Both the position numbers and the translations under genes were made by a program. Source: Traorella massiliensis (GTDB taxonomy: Bacteria > Bacillota_I > Bacilli_A > Erysipelotrichales > Erysipelotrichaceae). Taken from it: a stretch of 64,000 bases of DNA. A model generated the notes under the pieces. That model did no database searches and was not told the origin of the DNA. It saw only the letters and a list, made by a program, of their open reading frames with translations. Location: NCBI RefSeq assembly GCF_900104665.1, contig NZ_LT629969.1:463559-527558 (forward strand). The letters are read 5' to 3'. Below are positions 1 to 7,555 of the stretch, piece after piece (position 1 is the stretch's first letter; each line of letters starts with the position of its first letter).

Positions 1-1158
1 ACGGTTTATTATGGAAGTGACAGTAGTCCTATAATAATTGAAGATGAGAAAATTGTTATTGAAAATCCTTATAAGGATATTCATGGTCAGCCGATATCCT
101 TTGAAAATGCGGAAGTAACACAAGGCAATGGATACGTTGGCAATATTAAAGCAAGCTATGATCCAGTGACAAATCAAATTACGATTAGTAACATTAGTGA
201 TGATGTGGTCACGGTTAAAACAAGATATGACATTCCGCTATCAAACGGTGATGTGAAAATTGGACAAGTAAGACTACGTATATATGTCAAAGCGAAGGAA
301 GAATATACCATTCAGTATGACTGGCAGCAAGAAGCACCAGAAGGTATATCTTTGCCAACAGATTCAACGATATATGACAGTCTTGATGAAGCTAAAGCGT
401 CAATTGATACGACTTATACTGATTCTACGGTAATTAAAGGAGAAAAGGATGGTAAAGAAGGAATCTGGACATTCTCTGGATGGCAGATCAGTGTTGTAGA
501 TCATGTGGTATATGCTCGTGGTCAATGGACTTTTGAAGAACATCAGCATGAATGGGGAACACCAGTGTATGACTGGTCAGAAGATGGCAAGAGTGTCACA
601 GCAACACGCATTTGCTTAGAGGATGAAAATCATGTAGAAACTGAAACAGTTGAAGTAGTCAGTGAAATTACGACACCGGCAACTTGTACGACAAAAGGGA
701 AAACGACTTATTCAGCAACATTTACAAGTGATTGGGCAGAAAAACAGACAAGAGTTTTAGAAAATGTTGATGTCTTACCTCATTCATATGGAACAGCATG
801 GTTATCCGATGATACAAATCATTGGCATGAATGCACAGAATGTAAAACAAAGACAGATGTAACGGCACATACCTATGTATGGGTCATTGATAAAGAAGCA
901 ACAGAAACAGAAACTGGCTATCAGCATCAGGAATGCAACGTATGCGGACATGAAAAAGATTTAGTAGAAATTCCAAAATTAGATGTGCCTCAAACACCGG
1001 AAACCCCTGAGAAACCTGAAACGCCTGAAACGCCTGTAAATCCAGAGACACCTCAAACAAGTGATACAGCGAATATTGGCTTCTGGTTCTTATCAGGAAT
1101 CATAGCTGTTATGGCAGGATTTATTCTTAAGGAAAGAAAGAATAAAGAAACATTTTAA
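1..1158 (+). CDS. Surface protein, C-terminal part (5' end outside window)
   Basis: The frame is open from base 1 with no start that has a ribosome site, so the gene begins upstream of the window. The visible 385 residues contain a His/Cys-rich module (HEWGTPVYDW, later CTECK and CNVCGHE) of a kind common in large Firmicutes surface proteins, with paired Cys-x2-Cys and His residues that could bind zinc. A Pro/Glu/Thr stalk (repeated PETPEKPETP) follows, then PQTSD, a hydrophobic span (about 20 residues) and a basic tail (KERKNK). That is the layout of a sortase signal, but the usual LPxTG reads PQTSD, so the Thr-Gly cleavage pair is Thr-Ser. A simple membrane anchor is the alternative. Binding function is unknown. 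Confidence 0.8.
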   Translation, partial: TVYYGSDSSPIIIEDEKIVIENPYKDIHGQPISFENAEVTQGNGYVGNIKASYDPVTNQITISNISDDVVTVKTRYDIPLSNGDVKIGQVRLRIYVKAKEEYTIQYDWQQEAPEGISLPTDSTIYDSLDEAKASIDTTYTDSTVIKGEKDGKEGIWTFSGWQISVVDHVVYARGQWTFEEHQHEWGTPVYDWSEDGKSVTATRICLEDENHVETETVEVVSEITTPATCTTKGKTTYSATFTSDWAEKQTRVLENVDVLPHSYGTAWLSDDTNHWHECTECKTKTDVTAHTYVWVIDKEATETETGYQHQECNVCGHEKDLVEIPKLDVPQTPETPEKPETPETPVNPETPQTSDTANIGFWFLSGIIAVMAGFILKERKNKETF

Positions 1159-1188
1159 ATAAATAAATTTATCAAGGTTCATTAAATG

Positions 1189-1219
1189 AAAAAGCGATGT
1201 CGATGACACCGCTTTTTTT
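1189..1219. terminator. Bidirectional intrinsic terminator
   Basis: A hairpin with arms AAAAAGCG / CGCTTTTT, an inner TGTC/GACA pairing and a T-run on the plus strand, with a matching A-run that serves the minus strand. It lies between the surface-protein stop and the end of the oppositely oriented tRNA-Arg gene. Confidence 0.8.
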
Positions 1220-1224
1220 ATTCA

Positions 1225-1301
1225 TGGCGTGCTAGACAGGACTTGAACCCGCAACCCCCAGAACCGGAATCTGATGCTCTATCCAGTTGAGCTACTAACA
1301 C
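1225..1301 (-). tRNA. tRNA-Arg (anticodon CCG)
   Basis: A 77-nt cloverleaf read on the minus strand. The acceptor arms GTGTTAG / CTAGCAC pair with one G-U, the discriminator is G and CCA is encoded. The anticodon loop TTCCGGT between CAGA and TCTG gives CCG, and the T loop is TTCAAGT. It decodes the rare arginine codon CGG. Confidence 0.93.
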
Positions 1302-1335
1302 ATCGCTTTAAAATTATATCATAAAATTTATACGA

Positions 1336-1450
1336 TAACACCATATTTTTTTGCTTTTATAGTAATGGTGTTACAGAAATTGATTCAATGGTGTTATATT
1401 TTTATACAGATTTAACAATTCTGAAACATTTCTATAATATTATAGAAATG
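1336..1450. promoter_or_regulatory. Cluster of repeats and palindromes upstream of decayed response regulator
   Basis: TAACACCAT (1336-1344) is followed by its inverse ATGGTGTTA at 1365-1373 and a direct copy at 1388-1396. A perfect 10-4-10 palindrome, CATTTCTATA-ATAT-TATAGAAATG, occupies 1427-1450. No long T-run follows, so it is not an obvious terminator. The rest of 1302-1533 is AT-rich and non-coding. Inference: old operators of the two-component system whose remains follow at 1534. Confidence 0.5.
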
Positions 1451-1533
1451 CGTTCAATATAAAATAATTCAAAGAGAAATTCTCTTGCCTTATTTTTTAA
1501 TTGATGTTAATCAAAAAAGAGGAGGTAATAGTA

Positions 1534-2104
1534 ATGATCAAAATATTAGTGGTGGAAGATGATATTAATTTGAATAAAATCGTATGTTTTTATTTAAATG
1601 ATAGTGGTTTTGAAGTTCATGGCTGTCTGAATGCTTCCAGTGCTTATGATGCCATGTATAATAATATGTATGATTTAATTGTTTCAGATATTATGATGCC
1701 AGAAATCGATGGTTTTGAATTTGCGAAAATCTGTTCGCCGTATCAATAAAACCATTCCTATTTTATTTATGTCAGCTAAAGATGATCTTTCTTCAAAACA
1801 GAAAGGTTTTCGATTAGGAATCGATGATTATATGGTCAAACCGATAGAATTAGATGAGCTTTTACTTCGGGTTCGAGCTTTATTACGAAGAGCCAATATT
1901 GTGATGTCAAGAAAGTTAAAGGTCGGTAATCTTGAGTTATATGCTGATGTGGATCATAGGAATTATTGTTGTTTCATTTACTTTAGTTATAAATGCTTAT
2001 AATGAAAAAAGAAAGTATGAAAAAGTTTGTAGAAAAACATATTTTTTCAGTATTAGATATTTATTATCAGCAATGAGAAAATACAAGAGTTATTAGATGA
2101 ATGA
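1534..2104 (+). pseudogene. Decayed response regulator fused to histidine-kinase remnant
   Basis: From ATG 1534 (ribosome site GAGGAGG) the sequence encodes a receiver domain: ILVVEDD, phospho-acceptor context IVSDIMMPEIDGFEF, then FMSAKDD and the Lys switch VKP. One extra A in the run 1726-1729 shifts the frame at FAK/SVRRIN, splitting the domain across two frames. After NLELYAD (about 1945) the winged-helix DNA-binding domain is missing. Sequence in other frames encodes a membrane helix (IIGIIVVSFTLVINAY) and a charged stretch ending IQELLDE, as in the start of a sensor kinase. Together this indicates a deletion joining regulator and kinase genes plus at least two frameshifts. No functional product is expected. 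Confidence 0.8.
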
Positions 2105-2170
2105 ATATAGTTGTAACAGTCATTGACTTCTCATTTAAATTCTATAAAATTAAATGTAGGACGTGATAAT

Positions 2171-3274
2171 ATGAATTTACTTGATTATATAGCATGGCGA
2201 GGAGATCTTAGTTTTGAAGAAAGAAAATTAAATGAAATTGATTCTTTGATTTTAAGTATTCTTGCTTATGAGAATTATGATGGTATTCTTTCTGAAAAAG
2301 AGAATAAGACATTAAAAGAAACTGCTGATTGTTTTTTTGAGAAATATGATGAAGAAACATTAAAAAATAGGGTATTGCTGACAAATCGCAGTTATGAATT
2401 ATTAAAAGAAGCTGCTAATACAAAACGTTTTGGAGAGCTTGTGATGAGCAATTATATCAATGAGGTGGATGAACAAAAAGAGGTTCAGTTTGCGGCTGTA
2501 ACATTTTGTCATAAAGAGTGGAAGTATGTGGCATTTCGAGGAACTGACGATACGATTGTGGGCTGGAAAGAAGATTTTGCTATGACTTATCGTGATGAGG
2601 TTCCATCCCAGCATCGGGCAGTAGAATATATTCATCGGCTTGATAGCGATACTTCTTTTTTAAACAAGCTTTTAAAAAGGGATATTCTTTATATTGGCGG
2701 GCATTCTAAAGGAGGGAATTTAGCGATGTATGCGGCAGCAGCGGCTGCTGAAGAAATTCAGAAAAAAATGAAACGGGTTGATAATTTTGACGGTCCTGGA
2801 TTTCATGAAGAAATGTGGCAGCAGCCTTCTTTTCAAAGAATTCTTCCTTTGATTCATACATATATACCAAATGGGAGCGTTTTTGGACGATTGTTTGCAC
2901 ATTTGGAGAAAGTCAGCATAATAAAGAGTGATCAAAGTGGTCTTTTACAACACGATGCTTTTAGCTGGCATGTTACAGCACATCATTTTGTTTATCAGGA
3001 GGATATGACATTAGGAAGTGAAAAAGCTGCTGCCAAATTAAATAGCATGTTAGATGAATACACACCACGACAGCGTGAAGAACTGGTAGCTTCTTTATTT
3101 AATGTATTTGAGAAATTAAATATTCATACGCTTAGTGATCTGACAAAATTAGACTTATCAAAAGGAATCCTGGCAATTCGAGAAATAAATGCATTAGATA
3201 GCAGAAGTAAAAAAGTATTGGTTGATATGTTGAAAGTAATCTGGGATGTGAGTGAAATATTACCGTTTAAATAG
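2171..3274 (+). CDS. DUF2974 lipase-like alpha/beta hydrolase
   Basis: A 367-residue protein of the DUF2974 (Mbeg1-like) family, which looks like an alpha/beta hydrolase although its substrates are not established. The nucleophile elbow reads GGHSKGG (Ser about residue 179), preceded by a lipase-3-like block FRGTDDTIVGWKEDF. An Asp follows in DNFDGPGF and a His candidate in the HDAFSWHV region, so a Ser-Asp-His triad is possible. No signal peptide is seen, which suggests a cytoplasmic enzyme. The start is set at ATG 2171, after AGGACGTG, giving the family's typical MNLLDYI opening; an in-frame start at 2123 has no ribosome site. It is a lone gene upstream of the flavodiiron gene. Confidence 0.85.
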   Translation: MNLLDYIAWRGDLSFEERKLNEIDSLILSILAYENYDGILSEKENKTLKETADCFFEKYDEETLKNRVLLTNRSYELLKEAANTKRFGELVMSNYINEVDEQKEVQFAAVTFCHKEWKYVAFRGTDDTIVGWKEDFAMTYRDEVPSQHRAVEYIHRLDSDTSFLNKLLKRDILYIGGHSKGGNLAMYAAAAAAEEIQKKMKRVDNFDGPGFHEEMWQQPSFQRILPLIHTYIPNGSVFGRLFAHLEKVSIIKSDQSGLLQHDAFSWHVTAHHFVYQEDMTLGSEKAAAKLNSMLDEYTPRQREELVASLFNVFEKLNIHTLSDLTKLDLSKGILAIREINALDSRSKKVLVDMLKVIWDVSEILPFK

Positions 3275-3346
3275 TCATAAGTATTGAAATCAAACAGTGA
3301 AGTGATTATAATAAAGACGCTTTGAAGGAAAAGTTGGAGGATAATT

Positions 3347-4552
3347 ATGCATTGTGTAAGAAAAGTGAATGAAGATATTTATTATGTTGGCGGATGTGAC
3401 CGCAGACTTGAATTATTTGAAAATGTATATCCAATCCCTAATGGCATTACTTATAATTCATATTTGATCATGGATGAGAAAAAAGTGCTGATGGATACGG
3501 TAGATCGTTCAATTGGTCAGCAGTTTTTAGAAAATATTGAATGTGTTTTAGGAAATGAAACTTTGGATTATCTTGTAATTCAGCACATGGAGCCAGATCA
3601 CTGTTCAATGGCAGCGAATCTTCTGCAAAGATATCCTGCTTTAAAGATAGTGGGGAATGCACAGATTAAAAAAATGCTGAATCATTTTTTTGAGCTGAAT
3701 TTAGATAATTACCTGGAAGTGAAAGAAAATGATACGTTAAATATCGGTCGTCATACTTTGAAGTTTATTAGTGCACCGATGGTACATTGGCCTGAAGTCA
3801 TGATGACATATGATGAAACTGATAAGATTTTATTTTCGGCTGATGCTTTTGGTTCTTTTGGAACGATGAATGGAAATCTATTTGATGATGAAGTGAATTT
3901 TAAAAATGAATGGTTAAGTGAAGCAAGACGTTATTACACCAATATCGTTGGAAAATATGGACCGCAGGTATTAAATGTATTAAAGAAAGCTTCAACACTT
4001 GATATTCAGCTGATTGCTCCTTTACACGGACCGCTGCATCGCAGTGATATTGGCTGGTATGTTGAAAAATATCAGAAATGGGCAAGCTATGAGCCAGAAG
4101 AAAAGGGCGTCATGATCGTTTATGGATCAGTATATGGCAATACTGAAAATGCCGCAAATGTATTGGCAAATGATCTTTCATTAAGAGGTGTAAGCAATAT
4201 TAAAGTTTATGATGTCAGTAAGACACATCCATCTTATCTTGTATCAGAAGCATTTAGATGCTCTCACCTAGTTATGGCATCTATAACATATAATAGCGGT
4301 ATATTTGTTAATATGGAACACCTTCTTCATGATCTGAAAGCACATAACCTGCAGAATCGTACAGTAGGGCTCATAGAAAATGGCAGCTGGGCTTGTACGG
4401 CAGGCAAACAGATGAAAGAGTTCTTTGAAGGTATGAAAAACATGCATGTATTAGAAGAAAAAGTGACGATGACTTCTTCTTTAAAAGAGGCTCAGCAAAA
4501 AGAAATAGAAGCTTTTGCGGACGCACTTGTTCAAAGTATGGGTGAAAATTAA
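3347..4552 (+). CDS. fprA: FprA-family A-type flavoprotein (flavodiiron protein)
   Basis: A cytoplasmic enzyme of the family that reduces O2 to water or NO to N2O, protecting anaerobes. The N-terminal metallo-beta-lactamase fold carries the diiron ligands: H80-x-E82-x-D84-H85 in HMEPDHCS, a His in APMVHWPE, an Asp in FSADAFG and a His in APLHGPLH. The C-terminal flavodoxin domain (from about residue 255) starts MIVYGSVYGNTENAA, the FMN phosphate loop. At 401 residues it is full length. The ribosome site TTGGAGGATAATT precedes the ATG. The next gene overlaps by one base (TAATG), so the two are translationally coupled. The exact substrate, O2 or NO, cannot be told from sequence. Confidence 0.93.
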   Translation: MHCVRKVNEDIYYVGGCDRRLELFENVYPIPNGITYNSYLIMDEKKVLMDTVDRSIGQQFLENIECVLGNETLDYLVIQHMEPDHCSMAANLLQRYPALKIVGNAQIKKMLNHFFELNLDNYLEVKENDTLNIGRHTLKFISAPMVHWPEVMMTYDETDKILFSADAFGSFGTMNGNLFDDEVNFKNEWLSEARRYYTNIVGKYGPQVLNVLKKASTLDIQLIAPLHGPLHRSDIGWYVEKYQKWASYEPEEKGVMIVYGSVYGNTENAANVLANDLSLRGVSNIKVYDVSKTHPSYLVSEAFRCSHLVMASITYNSGIFVNMEHLLHDLKAHNLQNRTVGLIENGSWACTAGKQMKEFFEGMKNMHVLEEKVTMTSSLKEAQQKEIEAFADALVQSMGEN

Positions 4553-4794
4553 TGGCTGAAATTAATTTTAGTCATATTTTTGATATCAATCAGCTGTTTA
4601 AAAAGAAGGAAATTGACTATTCTATACATTTATTTGGCGGATGCTCTTCTTGTGGTGCTTATCTTATCTGTGAAGGGGAAACTGTTGAACGAAAACAGCT
4701 AGAAGCGATCATGAATGATTATTTCAAAGAAAAATGGCTGAAGGTTCATCTGTCAGATGATCTGTCCTTGAGTGTAGAGTCATTATTAAAATAA
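4552..4794 (+). CDS. RDAC-like small protein
   Basis: An 80-residue protein whose start codon overlaps the fprA stop. It resembles, from memory, the short 'RDAC family' proteins of Firmicutes (pattern IHLRDACG..S), with IHLFGGCSSCGAYL at the matching place, so the RDA part is replaced by FGG while a Cys pair (C-S-S-C) is kept. No membrane segment or signal is present. The family's function is unknown to me. Coupling to a flavodiiron protein and the adjacent cysteines make a redox-related role plausible, but this is inference. Confidence 0.7.
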   Translation: MAEINFSHIFDINQLFKKKEIDYSIHLFGGCSSCGAYLICEGETVERKQLEAIMNDYFKEKWLKVHLSDDLSLSVESLLK

Positions 4795-4829
4795 AAATTA
4801 AACTGCTAGGCAAAAAATTCAAAAAAAAC

Positions 4830-4858
4830 TTGCCAATTATACACATTTAGTGTATCAT
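4830..4858 (+). promoter_or_regulatory. Promoter of tRNA-Asp
   Basis: The -35 TTGCCA (4830-4835) and -10 TATCAT (4853-4858) are separated by exactly 17 bases and lie 20 bases upstream of the mature tRNA 5' end at 4878. This is a good sigma-A-type match. Confidence 0.8.
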
Positions 4859-4877
4859 AATAAAGCAGTTTAAAAAT

Positions 4878-4953
4878 GGTCTAGTGGTGTAGTGGTTAAC
4901 ATGCCTCCCTGTCACGGAGGAGATCGTGGGTTCGAGTCCCATCTAGACCGCCA
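4878..4953 (+). tRNA. tRNA-Asp (anticodon GTC)
   Basis: A 76-nt cloverleaf: acceptor GGTCTAG / CTAGACC, discriminator G and encoded CCA. The anticodon arm CCTCC-CTGTCAC-GGAGG gives GTC, and the T loop is TTCGAGT. It has its own promoter upstream and terminator downstream. Confidence 0.95.
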
Positions 4954-4968
4954 TTTTTTATATAAATT

Positions 4969-4992
4969 ACTATGCTATGGCATAGTTTTTTT
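4969..4992 (+). terminator. Intrinsic terminator of tRNA-Asp
   Basis: A perfect 7-bp stem ACTATGC / GCATAGT with loop TATG, followed by an uninterrupted T7 run. Confidence 0.85.
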
Positions 4993-4997
4993 ATCGT

Positions 4998-5021
4998 AAA
5001 AAGGTGCAAATTGCACCTTTT
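4998..5021. terminator. Terminator hairpin downstream of mazF
   Basis: Stem AAAAGGTGC / GCACCTTTT with loop AAATT. The A-run on the plus strand gives a U-tract for transcripts coming from the minus-strand mazF gene, which ends two bases away. Confidence 0.7.
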
Positions 5022-5022
5022 G

Positions 5023-5355
5023 TTATATATTTAAAGATATTTTTAATGCCTGATCAACAAATGACATAACACTTTCATCCAGATGCGTAATCTTGCTTTT
5101 TAAACGTTTCTTGTCAATCGTTCGAAGCTGTTCACATAATATCATTGAGATATAATCAAGTTGTTCACTTTGAAAAATGACATGGGTTGGCAAGGGAGGT
5201 TTATTCAGTTTTTTTGATATGGGAACAATGATCAAGGTTGTTGAATGTTTATTTCCCATATTATTTTGAACAATGACCACTGGACGAATTCCTTTTTGTT
5301 CACTGCCGATACCTCCTGCTAGATCGGCATAATAGACATCGCCTCTTTCAATCAT
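5023..5355 (-). CDS. mazF: MazF/PemK-family endoribonuclease toxin
   Basis: 110 residues, the normal length for MazF (EndoA/NdoA) sequence-specific mRNA interferases. The RGDVYYADL opening, GSEQKGIRPVVIVQN (catalytic Arg region) and TTLIIVPIS strand match the family; the toxin cuts single-stranded mRNA as a dimer and is normally held by MazE. Its start overlaps the stop of the upstream gene by one base, so it is made with the YdcC-like lipoprotein. In B. subtilis the order is ydcC-alr-ndoAI-ndoA. Here alr and the antitoxin are missing and no MazE-like ORF lies within 2 kb, so the antitoxin must be encoded elsewhere, or the protein has been tamed. Confidence 0.9.
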   Translation of the reverse strand: MIERGDVYYADLAGGIGSEQKGIRPVVIVQNNMGNKHSTTLIIVPISKKLNKPPLPTHVIFQSEQLDYISMILCEQLRTIDKKRLKSKITHLDESVMSFVDQALKISLNI

Positions 5356-6344
5356 TATTTCATGACAGCGACTTGCAGTGAGCTCATGACACTCATCATT
5401 TCATCAACACTTAATGTCTGCGAATAAATATTCATTTCCAGGTTCTGATAATATCCTAGACAGCTTCCTCCATCATAAAAGCCAACCATCTCAATCGTAT
5501 CGATCATTTCTCCGGATTTGAATACGGTCTGGGTATCTCCTTGAGCTTTTTTGAGCGTTTGTACGACTGTAAATGAATGCTCTCCATCATATTCCAGAAT
5601 ATGACGTGTTTCCCCATTGACTTCATAAGTAGAGCTGTTGACAAGCTGACTGTCATAGATACTGACTGGATATAAAGGAAGATCGGTTTCTGTCAGAATG
5701 GAAGAGGATACGGTGTTATCAAGTGTTTTTGGAGAATCAAAGATTTCATCTTTGATATCATTGTTGTAGTCGACGCTTGAGAAAAGAATTTGCAGCTGTA
5801 ACGTATTTTCATCATCATAGATATGCACGCTGATAGGCTTGGAATCTTTATCAAATAAAATTTCCTGGGTTTTATAAGTTTTGTTGTTTGGATAATTCAC
5901 TTTACTTTTGATAAGTGTTCCATCTTTGGTTTTTTCACTGATGCTATCTTCTTGTTTGATGATGTCATACATCGTTTGGATCAGATAAGGTTTTGGTGAA
6001 TTGAGTGGCCACTCGCCTTCAAATTTAAAAATCTGATTAAGACTGGGCGTAATGACAAAAACGCCTTCCTTATTTCTTAATAATATTTGTTCCTGATTGA
6101 GGTTTTTATCAAATAGAGAAACTTTGAAATATTGATCATTTTCTCCCTTTTTGAAATTGATTTCTACCAGATAATTCTTAATATCTTCTCCTTTGTTGAT
6201 TTCCATTTCGCCTTTTAACGTATAGGAATTCAGATCATTGAATACTTGATCAGCCTTTTTTGTAAAGGAGGATGGACGAAAGAGGAAAAGACAGACGATA
6301 ATGATGAGTGCTCCTGCACCAATTAAAATATATTTCTTTTTCAT
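5355..6344 (-). CDS. YdcC/LolA-like membrane-anchored protein
   Basis: 329 residues with an N-terminal membrane anchor (about 5-22, no lipobox Cys seen) followed by an extracellular domain of alternating beta-strands and short helices in the style of LolA/YdcC 'outer membrane lipoprotein-sorting' proteins (ADQVFNDLNSYTLKGEMEIN, later GEWPLNSPKPYLIQ). In Gram-positives these are surface proteins of unclear role. Start ATG 6344 follows AAGGAGACCCATTT. Co-translation with mazF repeats the B. subtilis ydcC neighbourhood, which strengthens both calls. Assignment rests on general pattern and synteny rather than a sharp motif. Confidence 0.7.
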   Translation of the reverse strand: MKKKYILIGAGALIIIVCLFLFRPSSFTKKADQVFNDLNSYTLKGEMEINKGEDIKNYLVEINFKKGENDQYFKVSLFDKNLNQEQILLRNKEGVFVITPSLNQIFKFEGEWPLNSPKPYLIQTMYDIIKQEDSISEKTKDGTLIKSKVNYPNNKTYKTQEILFDKDSKPISVHIYDDENTLQLQILFSSVDYNNDIKDEIFDSPKTLDNTVSSSILTETDLPLYPVSIYDSQLVNSSTYEVNGETRHILEYDGEHSFTVVQTLKKAQGDTQTVFKSGEMIDTIEMVGFYDGGSCLGYYQNLEMNIYSQTLSVDEMMSVMSSLQVAVMK

Positions 6345-6382
6345 AAATGGGTCTCCTTAGTCATTCTATTTTATGAAAGAAA

Positions 6383-6411
6383 AATAAAAAAATTACCGTT
6401 ACCGGTAATTT
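6383..6411 (-). terminator. Terminator overlapping the stop of the 62-residue gene
   Basis: Nine-base stem AAATTACCG / CGGTAATTT with loop TTAC. On the minus strand it is followed by a U-rich tract. It separates the 62-residue gene from the YdcC-mazF pair. Confidence 0.75.
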
Positions 6412-6598
6412 AGAGAATTTCAAACTGATGACTCAGCAAAAGACGTTTAACATAAGCCAGTTCATCGTTACCACCGTCAAGAGACATCGACTTGCTGGCA
6501 AGAGAGATTTCATATTTGATTGGCTCATTTTCCATTAAAGACTCAATCTTTTGCTTATCCGCTTCATCCAGCTTTCTAAACAATAGAATCCTTTTCAT
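6410..6598 (-). CDS. Small conserved-looking hypothetical protein (62 aa)
   Basis: A 62-residue, soluble, charged protein of mixed helix/strand pattern (RILLFRKLDEADKQKIESLM... KRLLLSHQFEIL). It has a strong ribosome site (GGAGGTTAAC-ATG) and ends inside its own terminator, so it is likely a real gene. I do not recognise a family. The MKRILLFRKL...YVKRLLLS layout could suit a small regulator or adaptor. It lies 47 bases downstream of the aspartokinase gene in the same direction and may share its transcript. It does not resemble a MazE antitoxin. Confidence 0.6.
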   Translation of the reverse strand: MKRILLFRKLDEADKQKIESLMENEPIKYEISLASKSMSLDGGNDELAYVKRLLLSHQFEIL

Positions 6599-6645
6599 GT
6601 TAACCTCCGCTATTATTATACAACAAAAACCTAAAAAGATAAACG

Positions 6646-7365
6646 TTAAGACACGATTGTACCATCCTCATTGGAGAATGTTCCTTTAAGATGAATGCGA
6701 ATTTTGTTTTTACGTGCATATTCAACACATTGATCATGAAGGACTCGGCAACGAAGAGAAAGCATATGATGATAGGTGATTTCCTGATAACGCTTTGCAT
6801 GGATATTTTTTTTAGGATCACTGTCATAGATGCCGTCAACATCAGTATAGATTTCAACTTCATTTATTTCCAGCATCTTTGCCACCAGTACCGTTGTATA
6901 ATCACTGCCGCCTCTTCCCAAAGTGGTAATTTCTCCAAGACCATTCATTGCGACAAAACCACATACGATAAGAATATCATAGGCTTCTAACAGTTTGCTG
7001 ATCTCACTGTTGTCTAATTTGATGACATTGGCACATTCATAGTTATCATCACTAATGATCCCGCTTTCCCGAAAGCTTAATGCATAAGCATTTAAACCCA
7101 TTTCTCTTAATTTAGCGCAAAAGGAAATGCTGCTGACAAGTTCCCCCATACTTAAAAGACGTGCTTTTTCCTGCTCGCTTAAATAGGCATTTCCCAGTTC
7201 ACTTAGCGTATCAGTCGCATAAGGATCGCCTTTTCTGCCCATTGCTGAAATGACTACGACAACTTTGCTTGTATGACTCATTTTTTTCACAATATTTAAA
7301 GCATATTGACATCTTTCATCATTTGAGATGGAAGTGCCGCCAAATTTGCATATCTTACATGTCAT
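6646..7365 (-). CDS. Aspartokinase-like amino-acid kinase without ACT domains
   Basis: 239 residues covering only the catalytic domain of aspartate kinase, which phosphorylates L-aspartate at the entry to Lys/Thr/Met and cell-wall diaminoacid synthesis. Motifs visible are KFGGTS (substrate loop), GRGGSDYTT (nucleotide site) and TDVDGIYDSDP (ATP-binding). Standard enzymes carry a C-terminal pair of ACT domains (total about 400 residues) for feedback control; here the protein ends soon after the kinase core. Start ATG 7365 is used because GGGTG stands at the right distance; an upstream GTG (7377) would overlap that site. It may be a feedback-insensitive form or a relative with another substrate. 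Confidence 0.8.
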   Translation of the reverse strand: MTCKICKFGGTSISNDERCQYALNIVKKMSHTSKVVVVISAMGRKGDPYATDTLSELGNAYLSEQEKARLLSMGELVSSISFCAKLREMGLNAYALSFRESGIISDDNYECANVIKLDNSEISKLLEAYDILIVCGFVAMNGLGEITTLGRGGSDYTTVLVAKMLEINEVEIYTDVDGIYDSDPKKNIHAKRYQEITYHHMLSLRCRVLHDQCVEYARKNKIRIHLKGTFSNEDGTIVS

Positions 7366-7555
7366 GATTTCACCCACACTTTAGGTTATGAAAGTTTCAT
7401 GAAGAGGAATGGGCTGGTGAACATATGCTTATTTTTATTTTGATAAAAGCAGGAAATATAAATTGGAAAAGAAGAGATAAAAAATGTATAAAAATATTAA
7501 AATTTCATGATTCTTTCACATTATTTTGATACAATAGAATAAAGGAAGTGAAAAT

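Noticed and set aside
2402..2900. Minus-strand ORFs inside the DUF2974 gene
   Set aside because: Shadows of the real gene; no starts with a ribosome site and no recognisable protein.
6410..6598. MazE antitoxin for mazF
   Set aside because: It is separated from mazF by the YdcC-like gene and a terminator and shows no MazE-like motif.
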